Notes: generated from the letters alone by a model not told the origin. A DNA stretch of 38,576 nt from Bacilli bacterium (GCA_030531695.1 JAUNMV010000009.1:1-38576), one strand, 5' to 3'. Numbered from the stretch's first letter, positions 16,088-25,158 are shown. Program-made: numbers and translations.

Positions 16088-18226
16088 TTGAGCAAGAAAA
16101 GAAAAAATAACATTCATTACAGTGTTTTAATAATCTTAATTGCTCTTTTTTTATTTGGTCTAATGATTTTTAGACTATGTGAACTAGCATTATCAGATGA
16201 AATAGATGGAACAAACTTAAAAGAATTAAAAGCTCAAAGAACTACACGTACTAATATAATTCAAGCTAAACGTGGAACAATATATTCTGGTAATAACGAT
16301 ATATTAGTACAAACAGTAACATCATATAAATTAATTGCTCATCTTAATTCAGACAGAACAATAAATCCAAACAATCCTCAACATGTAGTTGATAAAGAAT
16401 ATACTGCGAGAGAATTAGCAACTGTAATAGATATGTCTTATGAAGATATTTTGTATTTATTGAATAAGGATAAAGATGGTATAAAACAAACTGAATTTGG
16501 AAAAGCTGGTAGAGGATTAAGTGAAATAACTAAAAAGAAAATAGAAGAATTAGAACTACCTGGAATAGATTTTGAAGAAAGCTTTAAAAGATATTATCCA
16601 AAAGGAGATTTTGCATCCTATACAATTGGGTATGCTAAAACACAAGATGATGGAACAATAAAAGGTGAGATGGGTATTGAAAAATACTATGATGATTTAT
16701 TATCTGGTGAAGATGGATATTTAAAATATCAAAAAGATTTAAGAGGTTATCAAATAGCTGGAACACCGGTTATTAGAAAAGAAGCTGTTCAAGGAAATGA
16801 TATTTATTTAACTATTGATAGTAATATTCAATTCTATGTAGAACAAGCAATTAAAAAAAGTAATGAAACATATAATTGGGAATGGTTCCATATGACAGTA
16901 GCAGATGCTAAAACAGGAGCAATTCTTGCTACTGCTAACTCTCCATCATTTGATCCTAATTATAGAAATATAACTAATTATTTAGATATATTAGTATCAT
17001 CCCCATATGAACCTGGAAGTACTATGAAGACTTTTACTTATATGGCTGCTATGGAAAATGGAGTCTATAATGGTGATGAAACATATGAGTCTGGTACATT
17101 TGTTACTAGTGATGGTACAGAAATAGGTGACTGGAATCGTAATGGATGGGGTACTTTAACATTTGATAAAGGTTATGCTTATAGTAGTAACGTTGCTGTT
17201 ATAAATATTATTAATAGACATATGAATAGTTTAATGTTAAGACAATATTTAAAACTATTAGGATTTGGTAAAAAGACAAAGATATCACTTCCTAGTGAAA
17301 GTAAGGGTAATCTAGAATTTAAGTATGAAACAGAGATTTATAATGCTGGATTTGGACAAGGTATTACTATAACTCCGATTCAAATGATTCAAGCAATGAC
17401 TTCACTAACTAATGATGGTATGTTACTTAAACCATATATAGTTAGTAAAATAGTTAATCCAGAAACTGGAGAAGTAATATTAGAAAATAAAAGAGAAGAA
17501 ATAGAACGTGTAGCATCAACAGCTACAGTACAAAAAATGATTTCATTAATGGATGATTGTGTTAATGGAATAGGTAATACAGGAGCTAGGTTCAGAACAG
17601 AAGGTGGAGAACTAATAGGTAAGACTGGTACTTCACAAATAGCTGATGAAAAATCAGGTGGTTATATTGCTGGAGAAGAAAATGTAATTACATCATTCTC
17701 TGGAGTATATCCAAAAAGTGATCCTCAAATAATTATCTATGTAGCTGCTAAGAAACCTACTGGAGGAGATCAAAAAGCAATCTCAATTCCGGTAAAAGAA
17801 GTAGTACAAAATGTATCAAAATATTATGGTAATCAAGATACTAAAGCAGCTTTAGTATTAGTAAAAGATTATAAAGTAGATAACTTTATAAATAAAAAAG
17901 TAGATAAAGCTAAAACTACTTTAGAAAGTAATGGAATAAATTACATTTTAATTGGTAATGGAACAAAAGTAATAAAACAAACTCCTGAAGCAAATACAAA
18001 AGTTACAAATAAAGATACAGTTTATTTAATAACTAATGATCCTAATTTAACCATCCCAGATGTTACTGGATTATCTAGTAAAGTAGCTAAGTCTTTATTA
18101 GAACAATTAGGATTAAAAGTAAAATTAGATGGAACAGGTTATGTAACTAGTCAATCTATCGCACCATATACTGCTATTACTACAGGACAAGAGATAATAC
18201 TAGTATTAAATCCTAAGTTTCAATAA
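16088..18226 (+). CDS. pbpB: Class B penicillin-binding protein with PASTA domains (PBP2B/FtsI type)
   Basis: A transpeptidase that cross-links septal peptidoglycan. About 712 residues: a membrane helix near 12-32, an N-terminal dimerisation domain with A-K-R-G-T-I-Y, then the transpeptidase with S311-T-M-K314, S366-S-N368 and K512-T-G514, all catalytic motifs intact. Two PASTA-like repeats follow, about 590-650 and 652-711, the last with I-P-D-V-T-G-L. I prefer the TTG start at 16088: the AGGGTGTGAT ribosome site overlaps the upstream GTG at 16079. Paralogs such as SpoVD have the same layout, but the location after ftsL argues for the vegetative divisome enzyme. Confidence 0.92.
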   Translation: MSKKRKNNIHYSVLIILIALFLFGLMIFRLCELALSDEIDGTNLKELKAQRTTRTNIIQAKRGTIYSGNNDILVQTVTSYKLIAHLNSDRTINPNNPQHVVDKEYTARELATVIDMSYEDILYLLNKDKDGIKQTEFGKAGRGLSEITKKKIEELELPGIDFEESFKRYYPKGDFASYTIGYAKTQDDGTIKGEMGIEKYYDDLLSGEDGYLKYQKDLRGYQIAGTPVIRKEAVQGNDIYLTIDSNIQFYVEQAIKKSNETYNWEWFHMTVADAKTGAILATANSPSFDPNYRNITNYLDILVSSPYEPGSTMKTFTYMAAMENGVYNGDETYESGTFVTSDGTEIGDWNRNGWGTLTFDKGYAYSSNVAVINIINRHMNSLMLRQYLKLLGFGKKTKISLPSESKGNLEFKYETEIYNAGFGQGITITPIQMIQAMTSLTNDGMLLKPYIVSKIVNPETGEVILENKREEIERVASTATVQKMISLMDDCVNGIGNTGARFRTEGGELIGKTGTSQIADEKSGGYIAGEENVITSFSGVYPKSDPQIIIYVAAKKPTGGDQKAISIPVKEVVQNVSKYYGNQDTKAALVLVKDYKVDNFINKKVDKAKTTLESNGINYILIGNGTKVIKQTPEANTKVTNKDTVYLITNDPNLTIPDVTGLSSKVAKSLLEQLGLKVKLDGTGYVTSQSIAPYTAITTGQEIILVLNPKFQ

Positions 18227-18238
18227 TAGGAGGTAATT

Positions 18239-18763
18239 ATGAAAAAGATAAATATTAGAAATTTAATAATTACATTATTATGTATTACAGTAATTATATT
18301 AGCTGTAGGATATAGTGTTCTTGCTATAAAGTTAGATGCTTATAAGAATAGAAAAGATTCTTTTGAAGTGTTAATTACAGATGTATCAGAAGAAGGATCT
18401 GTTAAAGAAGGTAAAGAAGAACCAGAATGTAATACGAGTATTGATGATGATGGTCATACTCTTAATATGAGCTTTATCTTAAATAATCCAGGAGATGAAA
18501 TAGCAGAACAAGTAACTATTAAGAACACTGGTACATTAAAAGCTAAAATAGTAGATATAATATCTACTCCAGACTATATTAATGATAAATCAGTAATTAA
18601 TTCAATTAAACCAGTTACAATAACTAAGACAGATATATCAGGTAAAATTTTAGAACCAGATGAAGAAGTAACATTTAAAGTACTAGCGGTTTATAATAAC
18701 CCATCATCAGGTACCAAAAAAATACCTTATAAGTTATCATTAATAACTTCATCAGTTGAATAA
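18239..18763 (+). CDS. Minimal TasA-like secreted or anchored protein
   Basis: 174 residues with AGGAGG ribosome site, 12 nt after the PBP gene. A hydrophobic N-terminal segment ends V-G-Y-S-V-L, comparable to I-G-F-A-Y-L in the nine large paralogs. Then come D-S-F-E-V-L-I-T-D-V and L-N-N-P-G-D-E, then V-T-I-K-N-T-G-T-L-K-A-K-I, which line up with their K-P-G-D and V-N-x-G-x-x-D-A-M core. There is no C-terminal variable domain, so this is a bare N-terminal module. It closes the division transcription unit where mraY would normally come. Homology to TasA/camelysin is inferred from motif order only. Confidence 0.65.
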   Translation: MKKINIRNLIITLLCITVIILAVGYSVLAIKLDAYKNRKDSFEVLITDVSEEGSVKEGKEEPECNTSIDDDGHTLNMSFILNNPGDEIAEQVTIKNTGTLKAKIVDIISTPDYINDKSVINSIKPVTITKTDISGKILEPDEEVTFKVLAVYNNPSSGTKKIPYKLSLITSSVE

Positions 18764-18792
18764 AATCAAGATAAATTCTTGATTTTTCTTTT
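18762..18792 (+). terminator. Rho-independent terminator ending the division cluster
   Basis: AAATCAAGA (18763-18771) pairs with TCTTGATTT (18777-18785), loop TAAAT, followed by a T-rich run. Confidence 0.85.
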
Positions 18793-18808
18793 GTATATAA
18801 TACTTATT

Positions 18809-18817
18809 TGGTATAAT
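18809..18817 (+). promoter_or_regulatory. Extended -10 promoter for the P/Q-rich protein operon
   Basis: TGGTATAAT is a full extended -10 with perfect TATAAT (18812-18817). A second TATAAT lies at 18796-18801. The -35 region is only T-rich. Confidence 0.6.
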
Positions 18818-18838
18818 AAAGAATAAGGAGTACAAAAT

Positions 18839-20581
18839 ATGGAAGAGAATAAAGATAAGTTGGTTTTTAGTAGTATTAGAAGTGAAAAAAAAGTACAAGA
18901 AACTCCTCCAAGAGAGGCAGTAAATAAAGCATTTCATGATGAATATATTAGACAAACACAAGAAATACCAGTACAACAAATAAAACAAGCCCTACAACAA
19001 AGTGAACAAGTAAAAGTGCAACCACAACCAGTACAACAACCAGTAAGACCACAAGTGGTAAATAATGTTGAGCAACCAGTACAACAACCTAAACCAGTAC
19101 AACAACAGGTAGTACAACAACCAGTAACTCCACAACCACAACAAAATACTACACAAGAAAACAAAAAAGTAATAGAAAAACCTAAAAAAGTAGTAAAAGA
19201 ACCAAAAGTAAAACAAAGACATCGAATGAAGAAAAGTGTAAAAGTAGGCTTAATAGTATTTATAATCACTTTCACAACATTCTTTTCTACTTTAAGAATA
19301 ATGTCTTACTTTGATAACCCTAAAGTTATCACAAAAAGATCATTATTATATTTAGGAGAAGAATTTAAAAATATAATTAATCTTAGTGATGAACCTACAG
19401 TAATAGGTAATAACTTTAATATACAAACTACTATTACTACAAACTTAGATAGCCAAGTATTTAAAGATGAAGCACTAACAGATCCAACTATGTTAGAAAA
19501 CCTATACTTAATAAATAATTTAAATGCTAGTAAAACAACACTATCAATAATACATAATACTAAAGATAAAAAATTCTTCTATAATAGAAAAACTATTAAA
19601 AATGATAAAGTAATCATAAATGATAAATACTTAATAGATAATTCTACTGAATATTATTTTGTACAAGACTTTTTAGACAATTACGTTAATGACGGAAATA
19701 ATACATACTTTGAAACTATTAAAGATGATGTAGATGCAATGGATAATATTAATTATTTATATAAATTAATATTAGAAACAATTCCAGAGTGTATTGATAA
19801 AGATTATTATAATGTAACTGATACTACAACATATATAAATAATAAGACTGAGAGTGTTCAAAAAGTATCTCTAAAATTAGATAATATAAAAATAAGAAAT
19901 ATTGCGAATAAAGTATTAGTAAAACTAAAAAAAGATAAGAGAGCTTTTAATATACTTAATGGAGTAATAGATGATTTTAGTAATTATAGATTTACATCTA
20001 AATATAAATTTATTGATACTAATGAAACTATAACTATTAATTTATATACTAAAGGTACTCTAAATAAGACAAAGAAATATGAATTAGTAAGAATGGGTCC
20101 TAACGGATCTTATGGACTTACTTATGAAGTTAATAATAAAAATATTACTTTATTAAAAGATAATAAAGTAAGATATTACTTAAAATATAAATTAAGTAAT
20201 AATAATACTAATATAAAAATAGAAGTATATAATAAAACTGAAAAGAAATTAGGTAATATAGTATTTGATAATACTGAAACAAGAAAACACTTAACTATAG
20301 AAATAGAAGATGAAGTATATAATACATCTTTAGATATTAATTATAAGATTACTGATAAAAAGAAAACTACTTATAATAGTACAACAAAATCTATAATTAA
20401 TATTAAGAAAGACGGTAAGAACTACTTAAGTGGAACAGTAAATGTAGAAACTAAAGTAAATAATAAAGTTACTATAAATGAAGAAGTAGATGATGTTACA
20501 TTTAGTAGTGAAATTACAGATGAGAAAAAAGAAGAATTAAACAATCTATTTAAAACTAGATTAAAAAAAGAAATTAATTAG
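18839..20581 (+). CDS. Single-pass membrane protein with P/Q-rich cytoplasmic region, unknown function
   Basis: 580 residues, not recognised. Residues 1-40 are charged. Residues about 44-105 are almost all Pro, Gln and Val in irregular P-V-Q-Q repeats, followed by a Lys-rich stretch to about 133. A membrane helix lies at about 135-155. The remaining 420 residues are Lys/Asn/Thr-rich and probably outside the cell, with alternating beta-like segments. There is no signal cleavage site and no sorting motif. The low-complexity part suggests a flexible cytoplasmic arm for protein contacts. Its stop overlaps the beginning of the next gene's ribosome-site region, so it is the first gene of a four-gene operon. 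Confidence 0.75.
   Translation: MEENKDKLVFSSIRSEKKVQETPPREAVNKAFHDEYIRQTQEIPVQQIKQALQQSEQVKVQPQPVQQPVRPQVVNNVEQPVQQPKPVQQQVVQQPVTPQPQQNTTQENKKVIEKPKKVVKEPKVKQRHRMKKSVKVGLIVFIITFTTFFSTLRIMSYFDNPKVITKRSLLYLGEEFKNIINLSDEPTVIGNNFNIQTTITTNLDSQVFKDEALTDPTMLENLYLINNLNASKTTLSIIHNTKDKKFFYNRKTIKNDKVIINDKYLIDNSTEYYFVQDFLDNYVNDGNNTYFETIKDDVDAMDNINYLYKLILETIPECIDKDYYNVTDTTTYINNKTESVQKVSLKLDNIKIRNIANKVLVKLKKDKRAFNILNGVIDDFSNYRFTSKYKFIDTNETITINLYTKGTLNKTKKYELVRMGPNGSYGLTYEVNNKNITLLKDNKVRYYLKYKLSNNNTNIKIEVYNKTEKKLGNIVFDNTETRKHLTIEIEDEVYNTSLDINYKITDKKKTTYNSTTKSIINIKKDGKNYLSGTVNVETKVNNKVTINEEVDDVTFSSEITDEKKEELNNLFKTRLKKEIN
19014..19145 (+). repeat. Low-complexity P-V-Q-Q coding repeat
   Basis: Irregular copies of CCAGTACAACAA encode the Pro/Gln/Val-rich part of the preceding protein. 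Copy number may vary between strains by slippage. Cys-rich frames on the opposite strand are a by-product of this composition. Confidence 0.75.
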
Positions 20582-20592
20582 TGGTGATTATT

Positions 20593-21225
20593 ATGAAAAA
20601 AGATGAATTAAGAGATAAGGATTTCGATCCATTTATAGATAAGAAAAAGAAGAGTGTAAAAGATATTACATTAGAGGATGATGAAGAAAAAGAAGAAAAA
20701 CCTAAAAAGAAAAGAAAAAGTAAAGTAAAAAAAGAAAGAATAATTACTTTTACTAAATTAGACTCAGTAGATACATTATTAATAGTAATATTTGTATGTA
20801 TGTTAGTTTTAACAATCTTTTTAGGATTCAAAGTTGCTAAAGCTAAGAAAGAATTTAAAGATTATAAAAGAGCTAGTATAGTAGTACCTGTACTCGCTAA
20901 AGATACAAATAATAATATAAGTGTAGATATCTCTAATATGAAAAAAGGAGATAGTAAAGAATATACATTTAAAGTATCTAATAATAAGGATAATAATATA
21001 AATCCAGATGAAGTAGTATATGCTCTACAATTAGTAAATACTGATTCAGTAAGTGTAGAAGTATATAAGAATAATAGTAAAGATAATATTCTACCTGGAA
21101 GTAATATCATCTTAGATAATAAATTAAAGAAAGATGAGGAACAAATAGATGTCTTCACATTAAAGATTAAAGCAGTTAAAAAGACATCAGATAAAGAATT
21201 AATCACTATTAAAATAATAAGTTAA
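20593..21225 (+). CDS. Single-pass membrane protein with small beta-rich outer domain
   Basis: About 210 residues. The first 55 are highly charged (Lys/Asp/Glu), a membrane helix lies at about 59-81, and the outer domain contains M-K-K-G-D-S-K-E-Y-T-F-K-V-S-N-N, similar in pattern to the K-P-G-D...F-x-V-D core of the TasA-like paralogs. ATG 20593 is preferred to GTG 20581 because it follows GGTGAT. Like the gene before it, the protein has a long charged cytoplasmic head and an extracellular tail, suggesting a shared complex. Family unknown. Confidence 0.7.
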   Translation: MKKDELRDKDFDPFIDKKKKSVKDITLEDDEEKEEKPKKKRKSKVKKERIITFTKLDSVDTLLIVIFVCMLVLTIFLGFKVAKAKKEFKDYKRASIVVPVLAKDTNNNISVDISNMKKGDSKEYTFKVSNNKDNNINPDEVVYALQLVNTDSVSVEVYKNNSKDNILPGSNIILDNKLKKDEEQIDVFTLKIKAVKKTSDKELITIKIIS

Positions 21226-21238
21226 TGAGGAGTTTACT

Positions 21239-21499
21239 ATGGATCAGGAAAAAATAATAATTTTAAAAGATGGGGAAGAAGTTGAATGTGATGTATTATT
21301 TACTTTTGACTCAGTAGATACAGATAAGTCTTATGTAGGATATAGTGACCATAGTAAAGCTGATAATGGTAGAGTAAATATATATGTATCAAGTTATGAC
21401 CCTGTATTAGGATTAGGTTCATTAGAAGATATTACTGATAAAGAAGAATTAGAAATGGTACATAATGTATTATTAGAAATAGATAAAGAATCAAGATAG
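21239..21499 (+). CDS. DUF1292 (YrzB-like) protein
   Basis: 86 acidic residues, matching the DUF1292 pattern: a start with I-I-I-L-K-D-G-E-E-V-E-C-D-V-L-F-T-F, then Y-V-G-Y-S-D, N-I-Y-V-S-S-Y-D-P and a final E-x-E-x-V. In Bacillus the family member yrzB lies beside yrrK (ruvX) and yrrL (mltG). Here it lies between unknown membrane and coiled-coil genes. Function is unknown. Ribosome site TGAGGAG, 13 nt after the previous gene. Confidence 0.85.
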   Translation: MDQEKIIILKDGEEVECDVLFTFDSVDTDKSYVGYSDHSKADNGRVNIYVSSYDPVLGLGSLEDITDKEELEMVHNVLLEIDKESR

Positions 21500-21510
21500 A
21501 AGGTGAGATT

Positions 21511-23937
21511 ATGTCTACATATTATGATGAACTACAAAGAAAACTAGATGAATATAATAAAAACCTTGATTCATCATTCTTAGAATTAAGATCTTTATAT
21601 GTATCTAGAAGTTCATGGAATGAAGAAGATTATAATAAAGAAGAAGAAAGAATCAAAGAAAATATTAATATCTTAGTAGAGAATATTAATGAAAATAAAG
21701 ATTTACTCGCATCATATACTTTATTAAGTAATTATACAGAAGATATAAAAGCACTAACTAAAATGTATAATGAAGAAACTAATATAAAGATTAAAGATGA
21801 AATAAGTAATGAATTATTAAATAAAAGAGAGTTTATTAATAATAGATTAAGTAATCTACCAATTGATTTATCTAAAGAATTAAGAGAATTTTATTTAGAA
21901 ACTACTTCTAAATTAGAAGATAGTAAAGTAAATGAATTAGAAAGTGAAAAGACTAAGATATTAGAAAGCTTAAATGAAGCAAAGAATATAACTAAAGAGT
22001 CTAAAGATAATATTTTAAATATCTTTAATGAAGAAAGATTCATTATAGAAAATGAAGGCCCATTTAAGACTGAAAAAGAAATAGATGATTTTTATTCAAG
22101 ATATATGAATAAAAAGATAGAAGAAAATAAAAAACTAGAAAAAGCAAAGAAAAGACAAGAAGTATTAGAAAAGAAATTAAGAGTACTAGAAACTAGAATT
22201 GATGATAGAAGAGAGGCAATAAGTACTGCGAATAAACTAAATATTAATCCTGATGACTATGAAAAGATATTAACTAGAATAAAGAAAAGAGATTATGTAA
22301 CCACATTATTTGATTCATTAGGATTAAAGAAACTATCTAGTCTTAGAAAGAAAGCAATCTATCCAACAAAAGAAGAATTAATAAAATATAGAGAACTTAT
22401 AAAAAATAAATTGATAGAAGAAAAAATAAATCAAAGAAAAAGATCTTCTAAAAAAGCATTACCTGCTAATGTAGAAGTTAAAGATGTAACTAGAACTCCA
22501 ATATTAGTAGATGATAAAAGAACACATCTAGAAGTAATAAATAAATTAAAAGAAGGTCTAGATCCAACTAATAATAGAAATATATATACAAACTTAGATA
22601 TAAATAAGAAATTTAAAGAAGAATTACATAATAGAGATAATTTATATAATGTAATACATGTAGCTCCAGAAATAACTAAGATTTCTTCTCCAGTAGTAAG
22701 AAAACTATCTACAAATATTTTAAGTAGAGATAGAGCTAAAGATAAATTAATAATAGTAAAAGAAAGATTAGATAATCTAAGTGAAAGAGAATTATTAATA
22801 CTATATAAACAATATGGTAAACACAATGAAAATGAAAGATTCTCTACAGGAATAAATACTTTAATAAAAGATAGAATTTCTAAGTTCATAAACGATAAAG
22901 AAAAGGAAATAAGTAAAGATTTAGATGATAGATATACTGAAGTATTTAATACTGTAAGAGAGCTAGATACAATAAATATACTTATACATGATAAAAATAT
23001 GACTGATGAAAGAAGACAAGAATTAGAAAACTATAAAGCATCACTAATTCAAGGTAAATCTAATACAGTCTATAATATTAGAAAAGACTATGAAGAAGCT
23101 AAATTACTATTTAATAATGGTTCTACTATTATTAATGAAACAATTAAAAATAGATTTCTTAAAAATCATGAATTAGATGTAGAAGTACTAGATCAGGAAC
23201 AAGCAATAAAAAAAGCAGAACTACAAGCAATTAAAGATGGTAATGATGAAATGTCCCTAAGATGTTTTGTAGAAAGAGAAAAATCATTATATAAAAATAT
23301 ATCCAAAGAAGAAGATATAAATAGTAGTAAATCATCTAATAAAAATTACTATTCTCCTCTTGCTAAAAGATTAGATTATAAAAATGATTACTTAATAAGA
23401 GATATCTATAAAACAATAGTTAATATAGGAACTAACTTAAATAATAATAAATTTATCGATAATAGTAATTATTATAATAATGTAAAAAAAGAAGTATTAG
23501 ATATAACTAATAACTATGCCGCAGGTAAATTATCTAGTAGTGATGTAGTAAAATTAATAGATGAACTAGATCTAAATACTAAAGAAAATATTCGTATTAG
23601 AGAAGAAGAATCGCTAAAAGAAATAGAAAACTACTCTAATAAAGATAAATCATTTAATTTAGATAAGACAACTAATACTATTAATTACCTAATCGATAAT
23701 CCAGAGATAGTATCTAATAATAATATTAAGAAAGAACAATTAAAAGTAATAAATAATATACCTAAAGATATAAGAAATAAAGTTACTGATACAATATCTA
23801 CTATATCTTTAACTAATACATTAAGTAATATAGTAAAAGATAATCAAAATAAAATAAGATATAGTAATAAAATAGATGATGTCTTAAAAGATTATATAGA
23901 TTACCAAGTAGAAAATAATAATAAAAAAATAAGATAA
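21511..23937 (+). CDS. Large cytoplasmic coiled-coil protein, unknown function
   Basis: 808 residues, no membrane segment, no signal, very rich in Glu, Lys, Asn and Ile. Long heptad-like stretches cover about 1-330 and 440-600, with E-K-A-K-K-R-Q-E-V-L-E-K-K around residue 210. No enzymatic motif was found. It is the last gene of the operon with two membrane proteins that have long cytoplasmic arms, so it may be a scaffold or filament that binds them. That is inference only. A strong terminator follows. Confidence 0.8.
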   Translation: MSTYYDELQRKLDEYNKNLDSSFLELRSLYVSRSSWNEEDYNKEEERIKENINILVENINENKDLLASYTLLSNYTEDIKALTKMYNEETNIKIKDEISNELLNKREFINNRLSNLPIDLSKELREFYLETTSKLEDSKVNELESEKTKILESLNEAKNITKESKDNILNIFNEERFIIENEGPFKTEKEIDDFYSRYMNKKIEENKKLEKAKKRQEVLEKKLRVLETRIDDRREAISTANKLNINPDDYEKILTRIKKRDYVTTLFDSLGLKKLSSLRKKAIYPTKEELIKYRELIKNKLIEEKINQRKRSSKKALPANVEVKDVTRTPILVDDKRTHLEVINKLKEGLDPTNNRNIYTNLDINKKFKEELHNRDNLYNVIHVAPEITKISSPVVRKLSTNILSRDRAKDKLIIVKERLDNLSERELLILYKQYGKHNENERFSTGINTLIKDRISKFINDKEKEISKDLDDRYTEVFNTVRELDTINILIHDKNMTDERRQELENYKASLIQGKSNTVYNIRKDYEEAKLLFNNGSTIINETIKNRFLKNHELDVEVLDQEQAIKKAELQAIKDGNDEMSLRCFVEREKSLYKNISKEEDINSSKSSNKNYYSPLAKRLDYKNDYLIRDIYKTIVNIGTNLNNNKFIDNSNYYNNVKKEVLDITNNYAAGKLSSSDVVKLIDELDLNTKENIRIREEESLKEIENYSNKDKSFNLDKTTNTINYLIDNPEIVSNNNIKKEQLKVINNIPKDIRNKVTDTISTISLTNTLSNIVKDNQNKIRYSNKIDDVLKDYIDYQVENNNKKIR

Positions 23938-23966
23938 TACTTAACTTAAAAGTTAAGTATTTTTCT
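23937..23966 (+). terminator. Rho-independent terminator after the coiled-coil gene
   Basis: ATACTTAACTT (23937-23947) can pair with AAGTTAAGTAT (23950-23960), followed by TTTTC. The real loop is likely four or more bases. Confidence 0.85.
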
Positions 23967-23994
23967 TTACAAGAAATCATATTAAAAGTATAAT
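23966..23994 (+). promoter_or_regulatory. SigA promoter for the small membrane protein
   Basis: TTTACA (23966-23971) and TATAAT (23989-23994), spacer 17 nt, immediately after the terminator. Confidence 0.75.
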
Positions 23995-24018
23995 TTAATT
24001 ATAATAGAGGTGTAGTAT

Positions 24019-24267
24019 ATGAAAAGTAAAGAAATAGTATTAAGTAAGAAAAAAGCTATTATATTTGGTATAGTAATAGATATTTTAGTAACCACAATAA
24101 TTTCATATGGAGGATACGACGCAGTAAATGCTTTCTATGGTGAAATAATGCCATTATCTAGAAAATCATTCTTCTTAGTATTATTCCCTCATGTTTTAAT
24201 AATAATAGCTGCTATCATCTTAGCTTTTACATTTATAAGTATTAAATATCAAAAAAAGACTAAATAG
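24019..24267 (+). CDS. Small two-helix membrane protein, unknown function
   Basis: 82 residues with a basic N-terminus, helix 1 at about 13-32, a short loop with Y-G-E-I-M-P-L-S-R-K, helix 2 at about 51-74 and a basic tail. Both ends are probably in the cytoplasm. Not recognised. Ribosome site AGAGGTG. It has its own promoter and a terminator overlapping its stop codon, so it is transcribed alone or with slight read-through into the protease gene. Confidence 0.7.
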   Translation: MKSKEIVLSKKKAIIFGIVIDILVTTIISYGGYDAVNAFYGEIMPLSRKSFFLVLFPHVLIIIAAIILAFTFISIKYQKKTK

Positions 24268-24275
24268 TCTTTTTT
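24252..24275 (+). terminator. Rho-independent terminator
   Basis: AAAAAGACT (24253-24261) pairs with AGTCTTTTT (24266-24274), loop AAAT. It could act in both directions. Confidence 0.75.
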
Positions 24276-24299
24276 ATCTATGTAAAAAGGAGGTTGAAT

Positions 24300-25082
24300 A
24301 TGAAAGTACTATTATTACTATTAGTATCTATATTACCAGTATTAATAGTAGCTAAATATATTTATAATAAAGATAAGAATAAAGAACCTCTAAGACTACT
24401 TATAAGACTATTTATTGGAGGATTTATCTCCGTATTTATAACACTATTTTTAACTACAATTTTAGAGTCAATTAATCCGTTCTTTAAAATAGATTATGAT
24501 AAATTAAATTTATTAGAATTACTAGTATCAGTATTTGTAGGTATAGCCCTAATAGAAGAATCATCTAAATGGATAGTTACTTATATAATTTCTTATCATA
24601 ATAAAGAATTTGATGAATTCTATGACATGATAGTATATAGTGTATTTGTATCATTAGGATTCGCTTTATTTGAAAATATATTATATGTACTCCAAGAGGG
24701 TATAGAAATAGGTATCTTTAGGGCAATACTTTCAGTACCAGCTCATGCATTTATTGGAATATTTATGGGATATTATTTAGGTTTATCTAAAATAGCATCT
24801 TTAAATAATAATAAAAATTTAGAAATAAAAAATAAAGTTTTCTCAATACTAGTACCTATCTTACTACATGGAGTATATGACTACTGTATTCTATCAGGTA
24901 AAGTAGTTTTATATATAGTATTTATAATATTTATGATATCTTTATATGTATTCGCAATAACTAAAGTAAATAAAATATCTACTATTATAGGAAAAATGAA
25001 ATATAAAAATGATTTTTGTCCTAACTGTGGTAATAGAGTAGTATCAGATTATTGTGATAATTGCGGAAATAGGAATGAATAA
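24300..25082 (+). CDS. PrsW-family intramembrane metalloprotease with C-terminal zinc ribbon
   Basis: PrsW proteases cut membrane proteins; in Bacillus PrsW starts release of SigW from its anti-sigma factor. About 260 residues with six or more membrane helices. The family motifs are present: E86-E-S-S-K90, F-E125-N, H149 in P-A-H149-A-F-I-G and H190-G-V-Y-D. An extra C-terminal zinc ribbon (C240-x2-C243 and C252-x2-C255) is added, probably cytoplasmic and perhaps a substrate or regulator contact. ATG 24300 is chosen over TTG 24294 because AAAGGAGG (24286-24293) abuts the latter. No sigma or anti-sigma gene is nearby. It sits just before the large surface-protein array. Confidence 0.85.
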   Translation: MKVLLLLLVSILPVLIVAKYIYNKDKNKEPLRLLIRLFIGGFISVFITLFLTTILESINPFFKIDYDKLNLLELLVSVFVGIALIEESSKWIVTYIISYHNKEFDEFYDMIVYSVFVSLGFALFENILYVLQEGIEIGIFRAILSVPAHAFIGIFMGYYLGLSKIASLNNNKNLEIKNKVFSILVPILLHGVYDYCILSGKVVLYIVFIIFMISLYVFAITKVNKISTIIGKMKYKNDFCPNCGNRVVSDYCDNCGNRNE

Positions 25083-25083
25083 T

Positions 25084-25108
25084 AAAAGACCAATTATGGT
25101 CTTTTTCT
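25084..25108 (+). terminator. Rho-independent terminator after the PrsW gene
   Basis: AAAAGACCA (25084-25092) pairs with TGGTCTTTT (25097-25105), loop ATTA, then more T. Confidence 0.88.
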
Positions 25109-25136
25109 TGTTTAGAAAAATAAAATACTATATAAT
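25108..25136 (+). promoter_or_regulatory. Promoter of the LamG pair
   Basis: TTGTTT (25108-25113) and TATAAT (25131-25136), spacer 17 nt. The -35 begins at the end of the preceding terminator's T tract. Confidence 0.65.
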
Positions 25137-25158
25137 TTATATAGTAGGAGATATGCGT

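Noticed and set aside
18934-19275. Cys-rich open frames on the - strand
   Set aside because: They are the complement of the P-V-Q-Q coding repeat; composition alone gives Cys and Leu runs, and no ribosome site precedes them.
20862-21206. - strand open frame opposite the anchored protein gene
   Set aside because: Shadow of an AT-rich coding region; no ribosome site or homology marks.
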